Source: Isoetes taiwanensis
Lineage: Eukaryota > Streptophyta > Lycopodiopsida > Isoetales > Isoetaceae
Reading direction: 5' to 3'
Length of the DNA stretch: 64,000 bases
NCBI GenBank assembly: GCA_021234155.1
Contig: JAJEKV010000059.1
Span: forward strand, 2,934,182-2,998,181
Part shown: positions 1 through 9,400 of the stretch, piece after piece
Layout of the letters: the number at the start of each line of letters is the position of its first letter
How positions within the stretch are numbered: the first letter of the stretch is position 1
Translations under genes and position numbers: made by a program
The notes under the pieces: generated by a model
What the model was told of the DNA's origin: nothing
What the model saw: only the letters and a program-made list of their open reading frames with translations
Databases searched by the model: none

Positions 1-1690
1 GCTCAGGGAGAGCTGGGCGACGGCCCAACACTCAGGAAGTTCCTGAACAGGTCGACAAAGACACTTGAAGGTGTATTTACTATTTCTTCTCGATTTCTAC
101 AGTGTCTGTGTTATTTTTAAGTTTTGTCTACTGTCTGTGTCATTTTTTATCATTTTTCTACTGTCTCTGTGTATTTTCTACCTTTTATAATCAATCTGTG
201 TCATTTCTACTGCTTTTACTACCTTGTTTTGTGTGTTTTTTGTTATAATCTTCTCCTGTACTCTGTGTTTTTTGTTTTCTATTCTACAGTTCGTATAATG
301 TAGACCGTTTAATTATAGTTTCTTGCACTTGTTTGTTTATAGTTTTGTTCTCAGATTCTCCAGTTCTTTGAGAAGTCTTTTGTAGCCTAGTATGTCTCTT
401 ATAATATAGAGCGCCTCAGGGCCTCTCTTAAAAATGCGCCGGTAGCGATTTATAATGTAGAGCGCCACCGATATGATTGTTTTGGTCGCTCTCGATACTT
501 TTCTTGTGTACCATTTATGTTTTCCGTAGTAAGGCGTCTATCAAAACGCGCTCGGCGCGATTTCATTACTCACCACATGATTGTAACTTTCAGGATCTTC
601 TAAAAATGTTAAAAGAAAATCAAAGCCTGGGCATGGTCACGGGACATCGGCAACGAAAAAACCAAGAACGGAGGAAGATGTATCGATTGCTGATTTGGCA
701 CACGCTAGACCATGGACGATACGATCGAATAATAAAGGCTCGTAGAGCCTCCATGTCCGTAAGAAGATCTACCAGAGGGCTCGAATGGTATGTGGAGATC
801 TTCAAGACTAGCTTAAAAGACGATCTTATTTTCATGTCTAGAGTTAAGGAAACAGATCAAATGAAGAAACAAGGTATTTCGATCACATGCTAAGAACGGG
901 ACGATTCATACCGCTGCATTACTTGAAGCGGTCGAAAAAAAAAAAGTATTGAAGAAGTTAAATTATCGCAGCTGCAGTTCCTTTAAAGAGACAAGCCCTA
1001 AGAACGGATGAGGTCGCAGATAACCTCTTCAATTTGGCTGGTCAAGTGGTGAACCATTGACACCAAAAAAAATATGTGAAGGTATCTCAGCTGTGAGAAG
1101 AGCAATCAAGATAAGGTCGTCACCTAGTGTGTACCTACAAGCTTTAAAAGAGAAGGAAGATGCAAGTTCTAGAGGTAGGGAAACAACAGACGCCTACCCA
1201 TTACTGATTTGACTAGTGATGACGATAAGGCGAGACAGCTTAGAGGCCATGAGCAAACTCAAGAAGTGTGCGGACAAGTATCCACCGGCCTTAACTTCAC
1301 GATCCAAAGAAATGTCGACAGCTTTTTTCAGTCCACGAAGGCTATGTTTGTCAGCAGAAGATACGACAAGCAGCACGCAATGGAAATAGTCAACAGCATG
1401 ATTGAAAACCTAGGGCAGGTGCCAATGTCGGCAGATGTGGTGCCTTTTGATATGAAGACGTAAGAAGGTGTTGATCCGAATAAACTTGAAGATTTCATTG
1501 GCAACCTGGATATTCACTTCATGATAAAAAATGACCAAAGATTCAAAGTTGGAGGCGCGCAGAAGGTTTTGATCAGTCAAGCACAAAAACTGGAAATCGT
1601 TATTCTATAGACTATACTCACCGTAAATTGCCGGTTCCTCTGGCTCAACAACGGCCAGCCAGAATTAGTCAAATTACAAGCATCGAATGA
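1..1690. other. Unassigned AT-rich flank with decayed coding-like traces
   Basis: I recognise no gene here. The first 480 bases are T-rich, with short repeats such as TATAATRTAGAGCGCC near 400 and 455. Open frames exist on the plus strand at 477-893 (138 codons, basic) and 1209-1463 (84 codons). Neither shows a domain I know, and the second only starts after several stops in the same frame. The steady run of short in-frame pieces separated by stops on the plus strand suggests an old, decayed coding region, but that is inference. Confidence 0.4.
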
Positions 1691-1699
1691 CATGGGAAA

Positions 1700-1905
1700 G
1701 ACATTTTCGCACAAAAGGTATTTCATTTTTCCCACATAGCTAGTCTGGAACTTCCAAACCGCCGCCGCACGTTTGCCAGATGTCATATAGTTTAAATCGC
1801 GCGCCAGCGCTTTGGCCAATCACGGATTTACAAAAACGCCACCGACGCTGATTTCTTTCGCCAGCGTTTCTTGTAAATCCTGCGGATTGATCTAAAACGC
1901 CGGGC
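1700..1905 (-). pseudogene. Short coding-like remnant with bacterial-type codon choice
   Basis: Reading the minus strand from about 1905 down to 1700 gives one frame broken by only two stops (a TAG and a TGA). It contains INPQDLQETLAKEISVGGVF and then LAKALARDLNYMTSGKRAAA. Codons are ACG, CTG, GCG, AAA, GAA, ATC, AGC, GTC and GGC rather than the AT-rich codons of the surroundings. Both stops could come from C-to-T changes (CAG to TAG, CGA to TGA), the usual decay of methylated plant DNA. I cannot name the protein. Alternatives are a chance open frame in a GC-richer patch or a fragment of an unknown element. Confidence 0.3.
1824..1880. repeat. 57-bp inverted repeat (hairpin)
   Basis: The arms GGATTTACAA (1824-1833) and TTGTAAATCC (1871-1880) are perfect reverse complements. 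An inner AACGC/GCGTT pairing extends the stem. The structure lies inside the bacterial-like stretch on 1700-1905. There is no target duplication that would mark it as a transposon end. Confidence 0.6.
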
Positions 1906-1925
1906 GATTTTTTATTGTTATTGTT

Positions 1926-2504
1926 TTGACTACCGTCTATATTTATTTATCTAACGCCCATATTTTGCAAGTCGATGTGGAGCAGCTTGCGATGCACGCC
2001 AGAACCAATGGATCGAATATGGAAAACCAATGCCGACTAGACAAGGGCAATCTAAGAGTGTCAATTCAAATTACTAGAAAGGACACCGTGCCAAACCATA
2101 ATACAGACAAGAGTAAGGGCACCAGATCAAAGAAGAAAAAAGGGGATGCACAAGCCGCCCGTAAGATTAAACGGTGCCAAAGGATGCCCGCAAGATTGTT
2201 TTTCTTCCGACCGTGTATGGGAAAAGTGGAACTAATTTTGGGACGCCTATACGGAAAAAAAGAAGTTGCCGATTCAGTATGGCGGGTTTCCTCCGCAAGA
2301 TACGCCTATTTTTATATAGGTATCACAGAGATGAGAAAGGCACAAGGATTGGACGATGCGTAATTAATCTCCGCCTTTAGAGAGGTGCATCGGAAAGGAA
2401 GTTGTCTACAAGAAAACGTCTGCAAAGAAAGCACTTGACATCTTTTTCAAGATGCATGCTAATCGCTAAAAATATGAAAGTCCCGAAAAGGCAAAGCATT
2501 AAGA
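1926..2504 (+). other. Unassigned stretch with a 145-codon basic open frame
   Basis: An open frame runs 1926-2363 and would give a lysine- and arginine-rich protein (motif SKGTRSKKKKGD near residue 60). I recognise no domain, and a TTG start is needed for the full length. The remaining 140 bases up to the retrotransposon hold nothing I can identify. The final bases, TAAGA (2500-2504), are the left target-site copy of the element. Confidence 0.3.
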
Positions 2505-3353
2505 TGTTAAGAAATGGTCATCTTATATTCATGAGAAGCAGTGGCAAACCTATGAGAAGCAGTGGCAGTAGATTTGCATAGAATCACAACATTCTGACTA
2601 GGTGCAGTACATTCATACAATAGTGACAGTATGTTCATTTATAGGTTGATCTTGAGATAACCTGATATGCAAAACATGAGCACAACATCTACTAAGATTG
2701 GCTATGGCTAAGCTAATCAATTGTGCAAGGTTTATGATTATGTGAAGTATTAAGGGGTTGCAACAAGAAGAAACTCAAGGTACATGAATAATATTAAAAG
2801 GAAAAATTGGTTACTGGGTCGTGGGCCTATTTCCTTAAGCAAGCATGTGGGATATATCGAAAGGAGCCGTTTTTCTTATTCGAGCCTGTGGGATATTGTT
2901 GCATGAATGCCAGACTCAGATTGGAAAGCTAGATCAATGCCATAACCGCCGGATGTCTACATAATATGTCGAGAAGGTTGCAGAGTAGAGGTACGTAGAG
3001 AAGAAGCCGGAGTTGTGGATCGTGATGAAGAATCCGATATTCAAATATCAGTCAAAGCTGCAACAGTGTTCGGGTCAATGATCCCTGCTACAGTAATCTT
3101 CCAATGGTTTAACTTCTATGGTTTCTGAATGCTTTAAAGACTTAAATTGAAGATATTGTCTAGTTCATATATCTTCAAAGGAATTTGACATTACTTCTTT
3201 TTGGTTGAAGTTCTTATATTTGTCTAGATTTTGCACAAGGGATAAGTGACCATATTGTGGCTCCCTAGTGCATGTGAAGAAAATTTTATGAATAAATCTT
3301 GCTAGACAAGTAATTTGCATAAGTTATTGTATTCTGAGTGTCAATTCCTAACA
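2505..3353 (+). repeat. 5' LTR of the copia element
   Basis: 849 bp, TGTT...AACA. It matches 7306-8156 almost base for base. The differences I see are eight single-base changes, mostly transitions, and a two-base length difference at the ATATGTCGAG / ATATAAGCTGAG site. It carries the element's promoter and RNA-processing signals by analogy with the family, but I do not assign a TATA box. Confidence 0.97.
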
Positions 3354-3354
3354 G

Positions 3355-3366
3355 TGGTATCAGAGC
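3355..3366 (+). other. Primer-binding site, tRNA-iMet type
   Basis: TGGTATCAGAGC lies one base after the 5' LTR. It is the classic complement of the 3' end of plant initiator methionine tRNA used by Ty1/copia elements to start minus-strand DNA synthesis. Confidence 0.95.
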
Positions 3367-3373
3367 TAGTAAT

Positions 3374-3742
3374 ATGTCTAGCAGATTTGGAGCAAGCTTG
3401 CTCAACACTGTAGATGTGTATGCTGGAGGTCCAGGTTTCCAGATTTGGAAGGATGCTATAGTGCACATCTTGGAATTGGAAGACTTGTGGGATTTGGTGG
3501 ATCCCCAAGGAAATGTTACCAAGCAGAGTAACCGACTAGATCCGGCTCTACAAAGAAGCTCAATTAATCTTTGGGTGCAAAAAGTGTCGTCGACCTCTCA
3601 AAATGAAGGTGCAGAGGAGGCACAAAGAAAAGAGGGACTTCCCAAAGTGCAAAAGGGAGGCACAAATGGGGAAGCAGCTCAGGAGGAAAATCTTTGTATG
3701 CCAAAGCAAAGGAGGCCCAAGGGATCATATCTTGTAAGGTAA
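3374..3742 (+). pseudogene. gag: Gag N-terminal part, frameshifted from the rest
   Basis: The first ATG after the primer site opens a frame (MSSRFGASLLNTVDVYAGG...) that reads like the start of a copia Gag. FQIWKDAIVHILELEDLWDL resembles the family's W-K-x-x-M...L..K.LW motif. The frame stops at 3742. Gag homology continues one frame away from about 3694 (YAKAKEAQGIISCKV). The switch sits at a CTTTG run, 3692-3696. There is no canonical slippery heptamer with a downstream structure that I can see, so a one-base loss in a T run is the simpler reading. Residues about 75-105 are low-complexity, rich in E, K and G, and not typical, so a further old change is possible. Confidence 0.8.
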
Positions 3743-6700
3743 GCCCTACAATAAGATTGAAATTAAGGGGTTTGAGTCCACGAGATATGTGGAAGTATAT
3801 GCTTAAACATTATGAAGATAAAACGTCTTCTCAAATTGATTTACTTGAAAATGAATTAAGAGGGTTAAAATTTAGAGAGGATGAAGATGTCTCGTGGTTC
3901 TTTGATAGGTTTGATAACCTCATAGCTGATCTTGCTGGGGCAAATGTAAATGTGTCAGACAGAAGCCAAATTCTGCAAATATCTAGAGCAGTGGATAATG
4001 AAAATCTTGCCTTATTTATTAGAAATACTTGTAAGACAAGAGAGGAAGCAGAAAATTGTTTGAGAACTGAATGGGAACAAAAGAAAATATCAAGGCAACA
4101 ATCTAATGATCCTGAGATATTAGTTGTTAAGAAGAAAGTGACTTGCTATCACTGCCATGAGCAAGGTCACTACAAGAATGAATGTCCTAAGTTAAAGAAA
4201 GAGTTTAACTGTTACACATGTGGTGGAAGAGGTCATGTAGCCTCAAAATGCCCAACCCCAAAGAATTATGCAAGGGGAAGAGGAAGTTCTGATAGCAGAG
4301 GTGGCAGATCCTCAAATAGAGGAAGAGGAAGAAGTTATGAAAAGGCATTTGTGGCTGAAGAACATGAAGAAAAATCTAAAGCAAATTCTGAAGATGAAGA
4401 TGATGAGGTACTTAATGAATTTGCTATTCTTGATAAAGTTGAATCTAACAAATTTGATGATTATATGGTAGTTGATAGTGGAGCTGAAAGATCAGTAGTG
4501 CAATCTACTGATCTTCTGAAGAATCCTACTAATGCAAATTCAAGGAATATACAAGTTGGAAATGGAGCTCTTCAAAAAATTCAGAGTAGGGGTTTGCTAC
4601 AGCTTGAAGATTTAAATGGTGACATTGTAGATATACAAAATGTGTTGTGTGTGCCTACAATAATCAAGAATTTGATTTCTGTTAGTCAACTGGTTGATCT
4701 AGGCTACAGGGTCACTTTTGACTCATTGCAATGTAATATTTATCTCAAGGATGAATTGAAATTTCGTGCTACCAGATTTGGAAATCTATTTGCAATGAAT
4801 AATGTTGTGAACATCAATACTATCAAAGAAGAAGGATTAGAATTATGGCATAATCGATTTGCTCATACAAACAGCAAAAACCTCAAACAATTAATTAAAC
4901 AAGGTTGGATATGCTGTGACAAAGACTCAGGTCATTTCATATGTGAAGGATGTGCCTTGGGGAAACTGAACAGACTGCCTTTTGCCAAACGAAAAACCAG
5001 AGCAACTCAAGTGCTAGAGCTGGTTCATACAGATCTCTGTGGTCCTTTGAATATCAAAAATAGAACAAATAAGAGGTACTTTATTACCTTTACAGATGAT
5101 TTTAGCAGAAAGTGTACAACTTATGCTTTAAGTACAAAGTCCCAAGCACTACAAGCATTTAAACAATTTGTGGTTGCATCCGAAAGGGAAACAGGGAATA
5201 AACTGAAATGTATTAGGTCAGATAGAGGTGGAGAATACCTATCTGACAAATTCAGATTATATTGCTTGAAGCATGGCATTAAAAGGCAATTAACATGCAG
5301 ACATAGTCCTCAACAGAATGGTGTATCAGAAAGGAAAAACAGAACAATATTAGATGCTGTTAGATCTATGTTGAAGCAAAGTGGACTACCTAGCAACCTA
5401 TGGGAAGAAGCACTCAAAACAAGTGTAGAAATACAGAATAATTTACCATCAAGCAGCATTGATGGAAATCTACCTTGTTTGCTATGGAATCCTAACACAA
5501 AAATCAATTTTGACAAGTACAAAGTATATGGATGTTTAGCATATTCACACATACCCAAAGACTTAAGAAAAAAGCTGGATGATAAGGCTGAAATTGGATT
5601 TGTAGTTGGTTATGATGATGAATCCAAGGGATATAGGATCTACAATCCAAAGAGCAAAACAATTATTATCAGTAGAGATGTTTTGTTCATTGAAAACATA
5701 TTATACAAGCACAGGTATAAAAAAGGACATAAGGTTGAGGAGGAACACATCGAAAACAAGGATATGAAATTTGATATTGAAGGAAATGATGCAGATAGTC
5801 AAAAGGATGATGTCGAAACTGAAAATGAGAGTACACAACAAGAACTTAGCCAAGGCCAGCAGATCAACAATGGAAATTTAGACAACAAGGAAACAATAGT
5901 CAAGAAAAAAAGAAAAACTCAAGTTGAAAAACTTATAGAAGAAGCAAAGTTAGGGGATTTACCATATGGAAGGGATGAACAAGGAAGAAGCAGAAGAAAT
6001 ATCACCATTGAGGAACTAGAGTTTGAACAAGTAATGGCTCTCCTTGAAAATGAAGATATACCACAGAATTTTGAAGAAGTTCAGCAAAGTGTAAACAAAA
6101 GCAAATGGATGGCAGCTATGAATGAGGAGCTAAGCTCATTTACTGAAACAAAAACATATGAGTTGGTGGATATTGATGATAGCAAAAATGTGATTGGAAG
6201 CAAATGGCTATTTAGAATCAAAGAAAATCCTGATGGCAGCAAGAGGTATAAAGCTAGACTGGTGGCTCAGGGGTACACTCAAAAAAAGGGCAAAGATTAT
6301 GAAGAAACCTACTCTCCTATTGTCAAGCTTACAAGCATTGGAATTTTGATTGCAATGGCAAACGAAATGAATATGGAAATACACCATATGGATGTTAAAA
6401 CAGCTTTCCTAAATGCTACCTTAGAAGAGGAAGCTTACATGAAACAAGCCCCTGGATTTGAGCAGGGAGAGAATAAGATTTGGAGACTACATAAAGCAGT
6501 TTATGGATTGAAACAGTCTCCTAGAGAATGGTACCTCTGCATGAATCAATTTTTACAAGAACATAGGTTTGAAAAATTAAAGAATGATGGTAATCTCTAC
6601 AGATTCCAGCAAGGAGAAGAATTTTGCATTATAGCACTTTATGTTGATGATTGTATAATGATTGCAAGCACTATGAATGTCCTTAATGAAGCAAAGAAGA

Positions 6701-7311
6701 TTCTGAAGAACAGATTTCAAATGTCAGATTTAGGAGAACTAAGAAAATTCTTGGGTATAGAAGTCATCAGGAACAGGGATCAAAAATACATTAAGCTACA
6801 TCAGAAGACTCACATTGATAACATGGTGAAGAGATTTAATTTAAAAGATGCTAAAGCTGTGAAAATACCCATGACACCAGGGCATACACTTACAGCAAAC
6901 TCAGAAGACATGCCAAGTATAAACATGGAAACAACTCCATACAGGGCCTTAATTGGATGCTTGTTGTACCTGGCTAATAATACCAGACCTGACATTGCAT
7001 ATGCTGTCAACATCTTAAGTAGAAGGTGCCACAATCCTACAAAAAATCATTGGGAAGCAGGGAAAAGAGTGCTAAAGTATCTAAAGGGAACATCCACCCA
7101 AGGTATATGTTACACTTCAGAAAAATTAAAACTAACTGCCTATAGTGATGCAGATTGGGGAGGTGATCTAAGCACAAGAAGGTCAACATCCGGATATGTC
7201 ATATTCTTGGGAAACAATGCTATAACTTGGAGATGCAAAAAACAGGCTGCTATAGCTATGAGCTCTGCTGAGGCAGAATATGCTGCCTCTTCCTTGGTGG
7301 AGGAATGTTAA
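3694..7311 (+). CDS. gag-pol: Copia Gag C-terminus fused to Pol polyprotein
   Basis: A single open frame of 1205 codons; the listed start is a TTG inside gag, not a true initiation site. Domains in order: Gag core (residues 1-140); two CCHC zinc knuckles, CYHCHEQGHYKNEC (about 151-164) and CYTCGGRGHVASKC (about 173-186); aspartic protease with DSGA (261-264); GAG-pre-integrase HHCC; integrase core with D447, D510 and E546 (D-D-35-E); GKGY-like C-terminal integrase region; reverse transcriptase with YVDD at 983-986; RNase H with D1152 and E1193. The protein ends at SSLVEEC, where the 3' LTR supplies the stop, so the remaining RNase H segment with its last catalytic aspartates is missing. Catalytic residues elsewhere look intact. 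The polyprotein packages RNA, copies it and integrates the DNA. Confidence 0.95.
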   Translation: MYAKAKEAQGIISCKVSPTIRLKLRGLSPRDMWKYMLKHYEDKTSSQIDLLENELRGLKFREDEDVSWFFDRFDNLIADLAGANVNVSDRSQILQISRAVDNENLALFIRNTCKTREEAENCLRTEWEQKKISRQQSNDPEILVVKKKVTCYHCHEQGHYKNECPKLKKEFNCYTCGGRGHVASKCPTPKNYARGRGSSDSRGGRSSNRGRGRSYEKAFVAEEHEEKSKANSEDEDDEVLNEFAILDKVESNKFDDYMVVDSGAERSVVQSTDLLKNPTNANSRNIQVGNGALQKIQSRGLLQLEDLNGDIVDIQNVLCVPTIIKNLISVSQLVDLGYRVTFDSLQCNIYLKDELKFRATRFGNLFAMNNVVNINTIKEEGLELWHNRFAHTNSKNLKQLIKQGWICCDKDSGHFICEGCALGKLNRLPFAKRKTRATQVLELVHTDLCGPLNIKNRTNKRYFITFTDDFSRKCTTYALSTKSQALQAFKQFVVASERETGNKLKCIRSDRGGEYLSDKFRLYCLKHGIKRQLTCRHSPQQNGVSERKNRTILDAVRSMLKQSGLPSNLWEEALKTSVEIQNNLPSSSIDGNLPCLLWNPNTKINFDKYKVYGCLAYSHIPKDLRKKLDDKAEIGFVVGYDDESKGYRIYNPKSKTIIISRDVLFIENILYKHRYKKGHKVEEEHIENKDMKFDIEGNDADSQKDDVETENESTQQELSQGQQINNGNLDNKETIVKKKRKTQVEKLIEEAKLGDLPYGRDEQGRSRRNITIEELEFEQVMALLENEDIPQNFEEVQQSVNKSKWMAAMNEELSSFTETKTYELVDIDDSKNVIGSKWLFRIKENPDGSKRYKARLVAQGYTQKKGKDYEETYSPIVKLTSIGILIAMANEMNMEIHHMDVKTAFLNATLEEEAYMKQAPGFEQGENKIWRLHKAVYGLKQSPREWYLCMNQFLQEHRFEKLKNDGNLYRFQQGEEFCIIALYVDDCIMIASTMNVLNEAKKILKNRFQMSDLGELRKFLGIEVIRNRDQKYIKLHQKTHIDNMVKRFNLKDAKAVKIPMTPGHTLTANSEDMPSINMETTPYRALIGCLLYLANNTRPDIAYAVNILSRRCHNPTKNHWEAGKRVLKYLKGTSTQGICYTSEKLKLTAYSDADWGGDLSTRRSTSGYVIFLGNNAITWRCKKQAAIAMSSAEAEYAASSLVEEC
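7295..7305 (+). other. Polypurine-tract-like site abutting the 3' LTR
   Basis: TGGTGGAGGAA directly precedes the 3' LTR. It is purine-rich like a plus-strand primer site but also codes for LVEE of RNase H. The usual tract lies after the pol stop in this superfamily. Its position inside the coding sequence fits use of an internal purine run, with loss of the normal pol 3' end. Confidence 0.6.
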
Positions 7312-8156
7312 GAAATGGTCATCTTATATTCATGAGAAGCAGTGGCAAACCTATGAGAAGCAGTGGCAGTAGGTTTGCATAGAATCACAACATTCTGACT
7401 AGGTGCAGTACATTCATACAATAGTGACAGTATGTTCATTTATAGGTTGATCTTGAGATAACCTGATATGCAAAACATGAGCACAACATCTACTAAGATT
7501 GGCTATGGCTAAGCTAATCAATTGTGCAAGGTTTATGGTTATGTGAAGTATTAAGGGGTTGCAACAAGAAGAAACTCAAGGTACATGAATAATATTAAAA
7601 GGAAAAATTGGTTAATGGGTCGTGGGCCTATTTCCTTAAGCAAGCATGTGGGATATATCGAAAGGAGCCGTTTTTCTTATTCGAGCCTGTGGGATATTGT
7701 TGCATGAATGCCGGACTCAGATTGGAAAGCTAGATCAATGCCATAACCGCCGGATGTCTACATAATATAAGCTGAGAAGGTTGCAGAGTAGAGGTACGTA
7801 GAGAAGAAGCCGGAATTGTGGATCGTGATGAAGAATCCGATATTCAAATATCAGTCAAAGTTGCAACAGTGTTCGGGTCAATGACCCCTGCTACAGTAAT
7901 CTTCCAATGGTTTAACTTCTATGGTTTCTGAATGCTTTAAAGACTTAAATTGAAGATATTATCTAGTTCATATATCTTCAAAGGAATTTGACATTACTTC
8001 TTTTTGGTTGAAGTTCTTATATTTGTCTAGATTTTGCACAAGGGATAAGTGACCATATTGTGGCTCCCTAGTGCATGTGAAGAAAATTTTATGAATAAAT
8101 CTTGCTAGACAAGTAATTTGCATAAGTTATTGTATTCTGAGTGTCAATTCCTAACA
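7306..8156 (+). repeat. 3' LTR of the copia element
   Basis: 851 bp, TGTT...AACA, near-identical to 2505-3353. Its first bases (TGTTAA) provide the stop codon of the truncated pol frame. GAAGA follows (8157-8161) as the right-hand target copy, one base different from the left flank TAAGA. Confidence 0.97.
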
Positions 8157-8248
8157 GAAGAACTGCAAAGGCTTACAGGAGACTTCATGTTATCAGAGAT
8201 AGGCTTAATGCAAAAGTACAACGTATCTAATGATGACATTAAGAAATA

Positions 8249-8277
8249 CTAGTTAAGGTGCCCAGCGTTGCTGGGCA
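8249..8277 (-). mobile_element. Helitron 3' terminus (hairpin plus CTAG)
   Basis: On the minus strand the sequence reads TGCCCAGCAACGCTGGGCA, then CCTTAACTAG, then host T. This is the hallmark of a plant Helitron 3' end: a GC-rich hairpin (8-bp stem, 3-base loop; 8259-8277) about 10 bases before a terminal CTAG inserted next to T. The same end recurs at 34,984-35,012. Helitrons move by rolling-circle replication, and the hairpin is the terminator. The element extends to higher coordinates. Confidence 0.87.
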
Positions 8278-8349
8278 TAGTAGGAACTGTAAATGATATA
8301 CTGGAGCAATTGTTAAATGGATTCACGTTTTTAAAATTAGATAATCAAG

Positions 8350-9400
8350 AGCATTCGACCACATTTCCCACTTCCCCTTACCTTCTTGCCCCTTTTCCCT
8401 TTTTACATTTTCCAATTTACCTTTTTCTTTTTCCATTATTCCATTTCCCCTATTCCACTTTTCTGTTTTTTACTTCATTTTTCCTTTTCTATTTTCCCCT
8501 TCCCTTTTCTCCAATTTGTGGTTGCCCTTTTTCCCTTTCCCGTAGGCCCCCTTCTCATTTCCCTCGTGCCCTATTTTCCATATGTTTTCCTTCCCCCTTT
8601 CCTTTCCTTTTTTCCTTTCCTTCTCCCTACCTTTTCTTTTTCCCCTTTTTTCCTTCTCTTTTCCTGCTTTACCCAGCCCTTCCGTCTTCCCTTTTTTCTA
8701 GTGCCCTTTTCCCCTTTCCCTTTTTCTTTTCCATGTCCATTTTTCCTTCGGTTTTCCCCTTTCCTCACCCTTTCCCACTTCCCTTTTTTGCCATGTCCCT
8801 CTTTTCTTCTATTTTCCCATGCTCTTTTTCGCTCCTCTTTTCCCCTTTCTTCACCTTTTCCCTCCTCCCCCTCCTTTTCCATTTTTTCCTTCTTTTTCTT
8901 TTTCATGTCCAGTTGGATGCTGCCTAGTGGCGTGACGTTAAAATACTATCTATCTATCTATCTATCTATTTTGCTCTTCCTTTTCGTTCACCTCCCCTTT
9001 CTATTTCCCCATTGTACTCCCTTTTTTTCCTTTTGCCTTTTTCTGCTTGCTTTTTCCCCGTTTTTCACGTTTGCCTTTTCCATTTTCCCCTCCTCACTTT
9101 TCCCTTTTTCTATCTACCCCTTCCCTTTTTTCCCCTTCCCTTTTACATTCCCTTTTTCCTTCTATCTTTTTTTATTTTCCTTTTCTCCTATCCCATCCCC
9201 TTCGCTTCCCTTTTCCCCTTCCCTTTTTTCTTTTTCCTTTTTTTTTTTTTACCAATAGCCTTTTTCCCTTTCCCTTTCCTCCTCTCCCGACTCTTTCTCT
9301 CTTCCGCTTTTTTTCGTGCCCGTTTTCCCTTCCATTTCCCTCTCTTCCGCCTCCTTTTTATTTTCTTTTTCTCTTTCTTTTTTCTTCGATACGTTTTTAC
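8350..9400 (+). repeat. 1-kb polypyrimidine tract with CCCTTTTTC-type repeats
   Basis: Almost pure C/T on the plus strand, built of degenerate CCCTTTTTC/CCTTTTCC blocks and broken only by rare purines. Long open frames rich in F, P, L and S across it are artefacts of composition. Just inside the Helitron 3' end, such a tract could be a Helitron-associated expanded minisatellite. It could also form triplex DNA. Confidence 0.9.
8945..8969 (+). repeat. (CTAT)n microsatellite
   Basis: Six CTAT units inside the polypyrimidine region, next to one of its few ordinary-sequence interruptions (8900-8945). Confidence 0.9.

Larger units (their letters stand above)
2505..8156 (+). mobile_element. Ty1/copia LTR retrotransposon, nearly complete
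   Basis: Two direct LTRs (2505-3353 and 7306-8156), both starting TGTT and ending AACA, flank a tRNA-iMet primer site, gag and a pol in the order protease, integrase, reverse transcriptase, RNase H. That order defines Ty1/copia. The LTRs differ at about eight substitutions and one small complex site, so the insertion is young. The flanks TAAGA and GAAGA form an imperfect 5-bp target duplication. Two lesions are visible: a frameshift in gag near 3692-3695, and loss of the end of RNase H where the 3' LTR begins inside the coding sequence. The copy is therefore probably not autonomous. Confidence 0.97.

Noticed and set aside
388-470. A third Helitron 5' end (CTTATAATATAGAGCG near 400)
   Set aside because: The TC/host-T context does not fit and no matching 3' hairpin is nearby.
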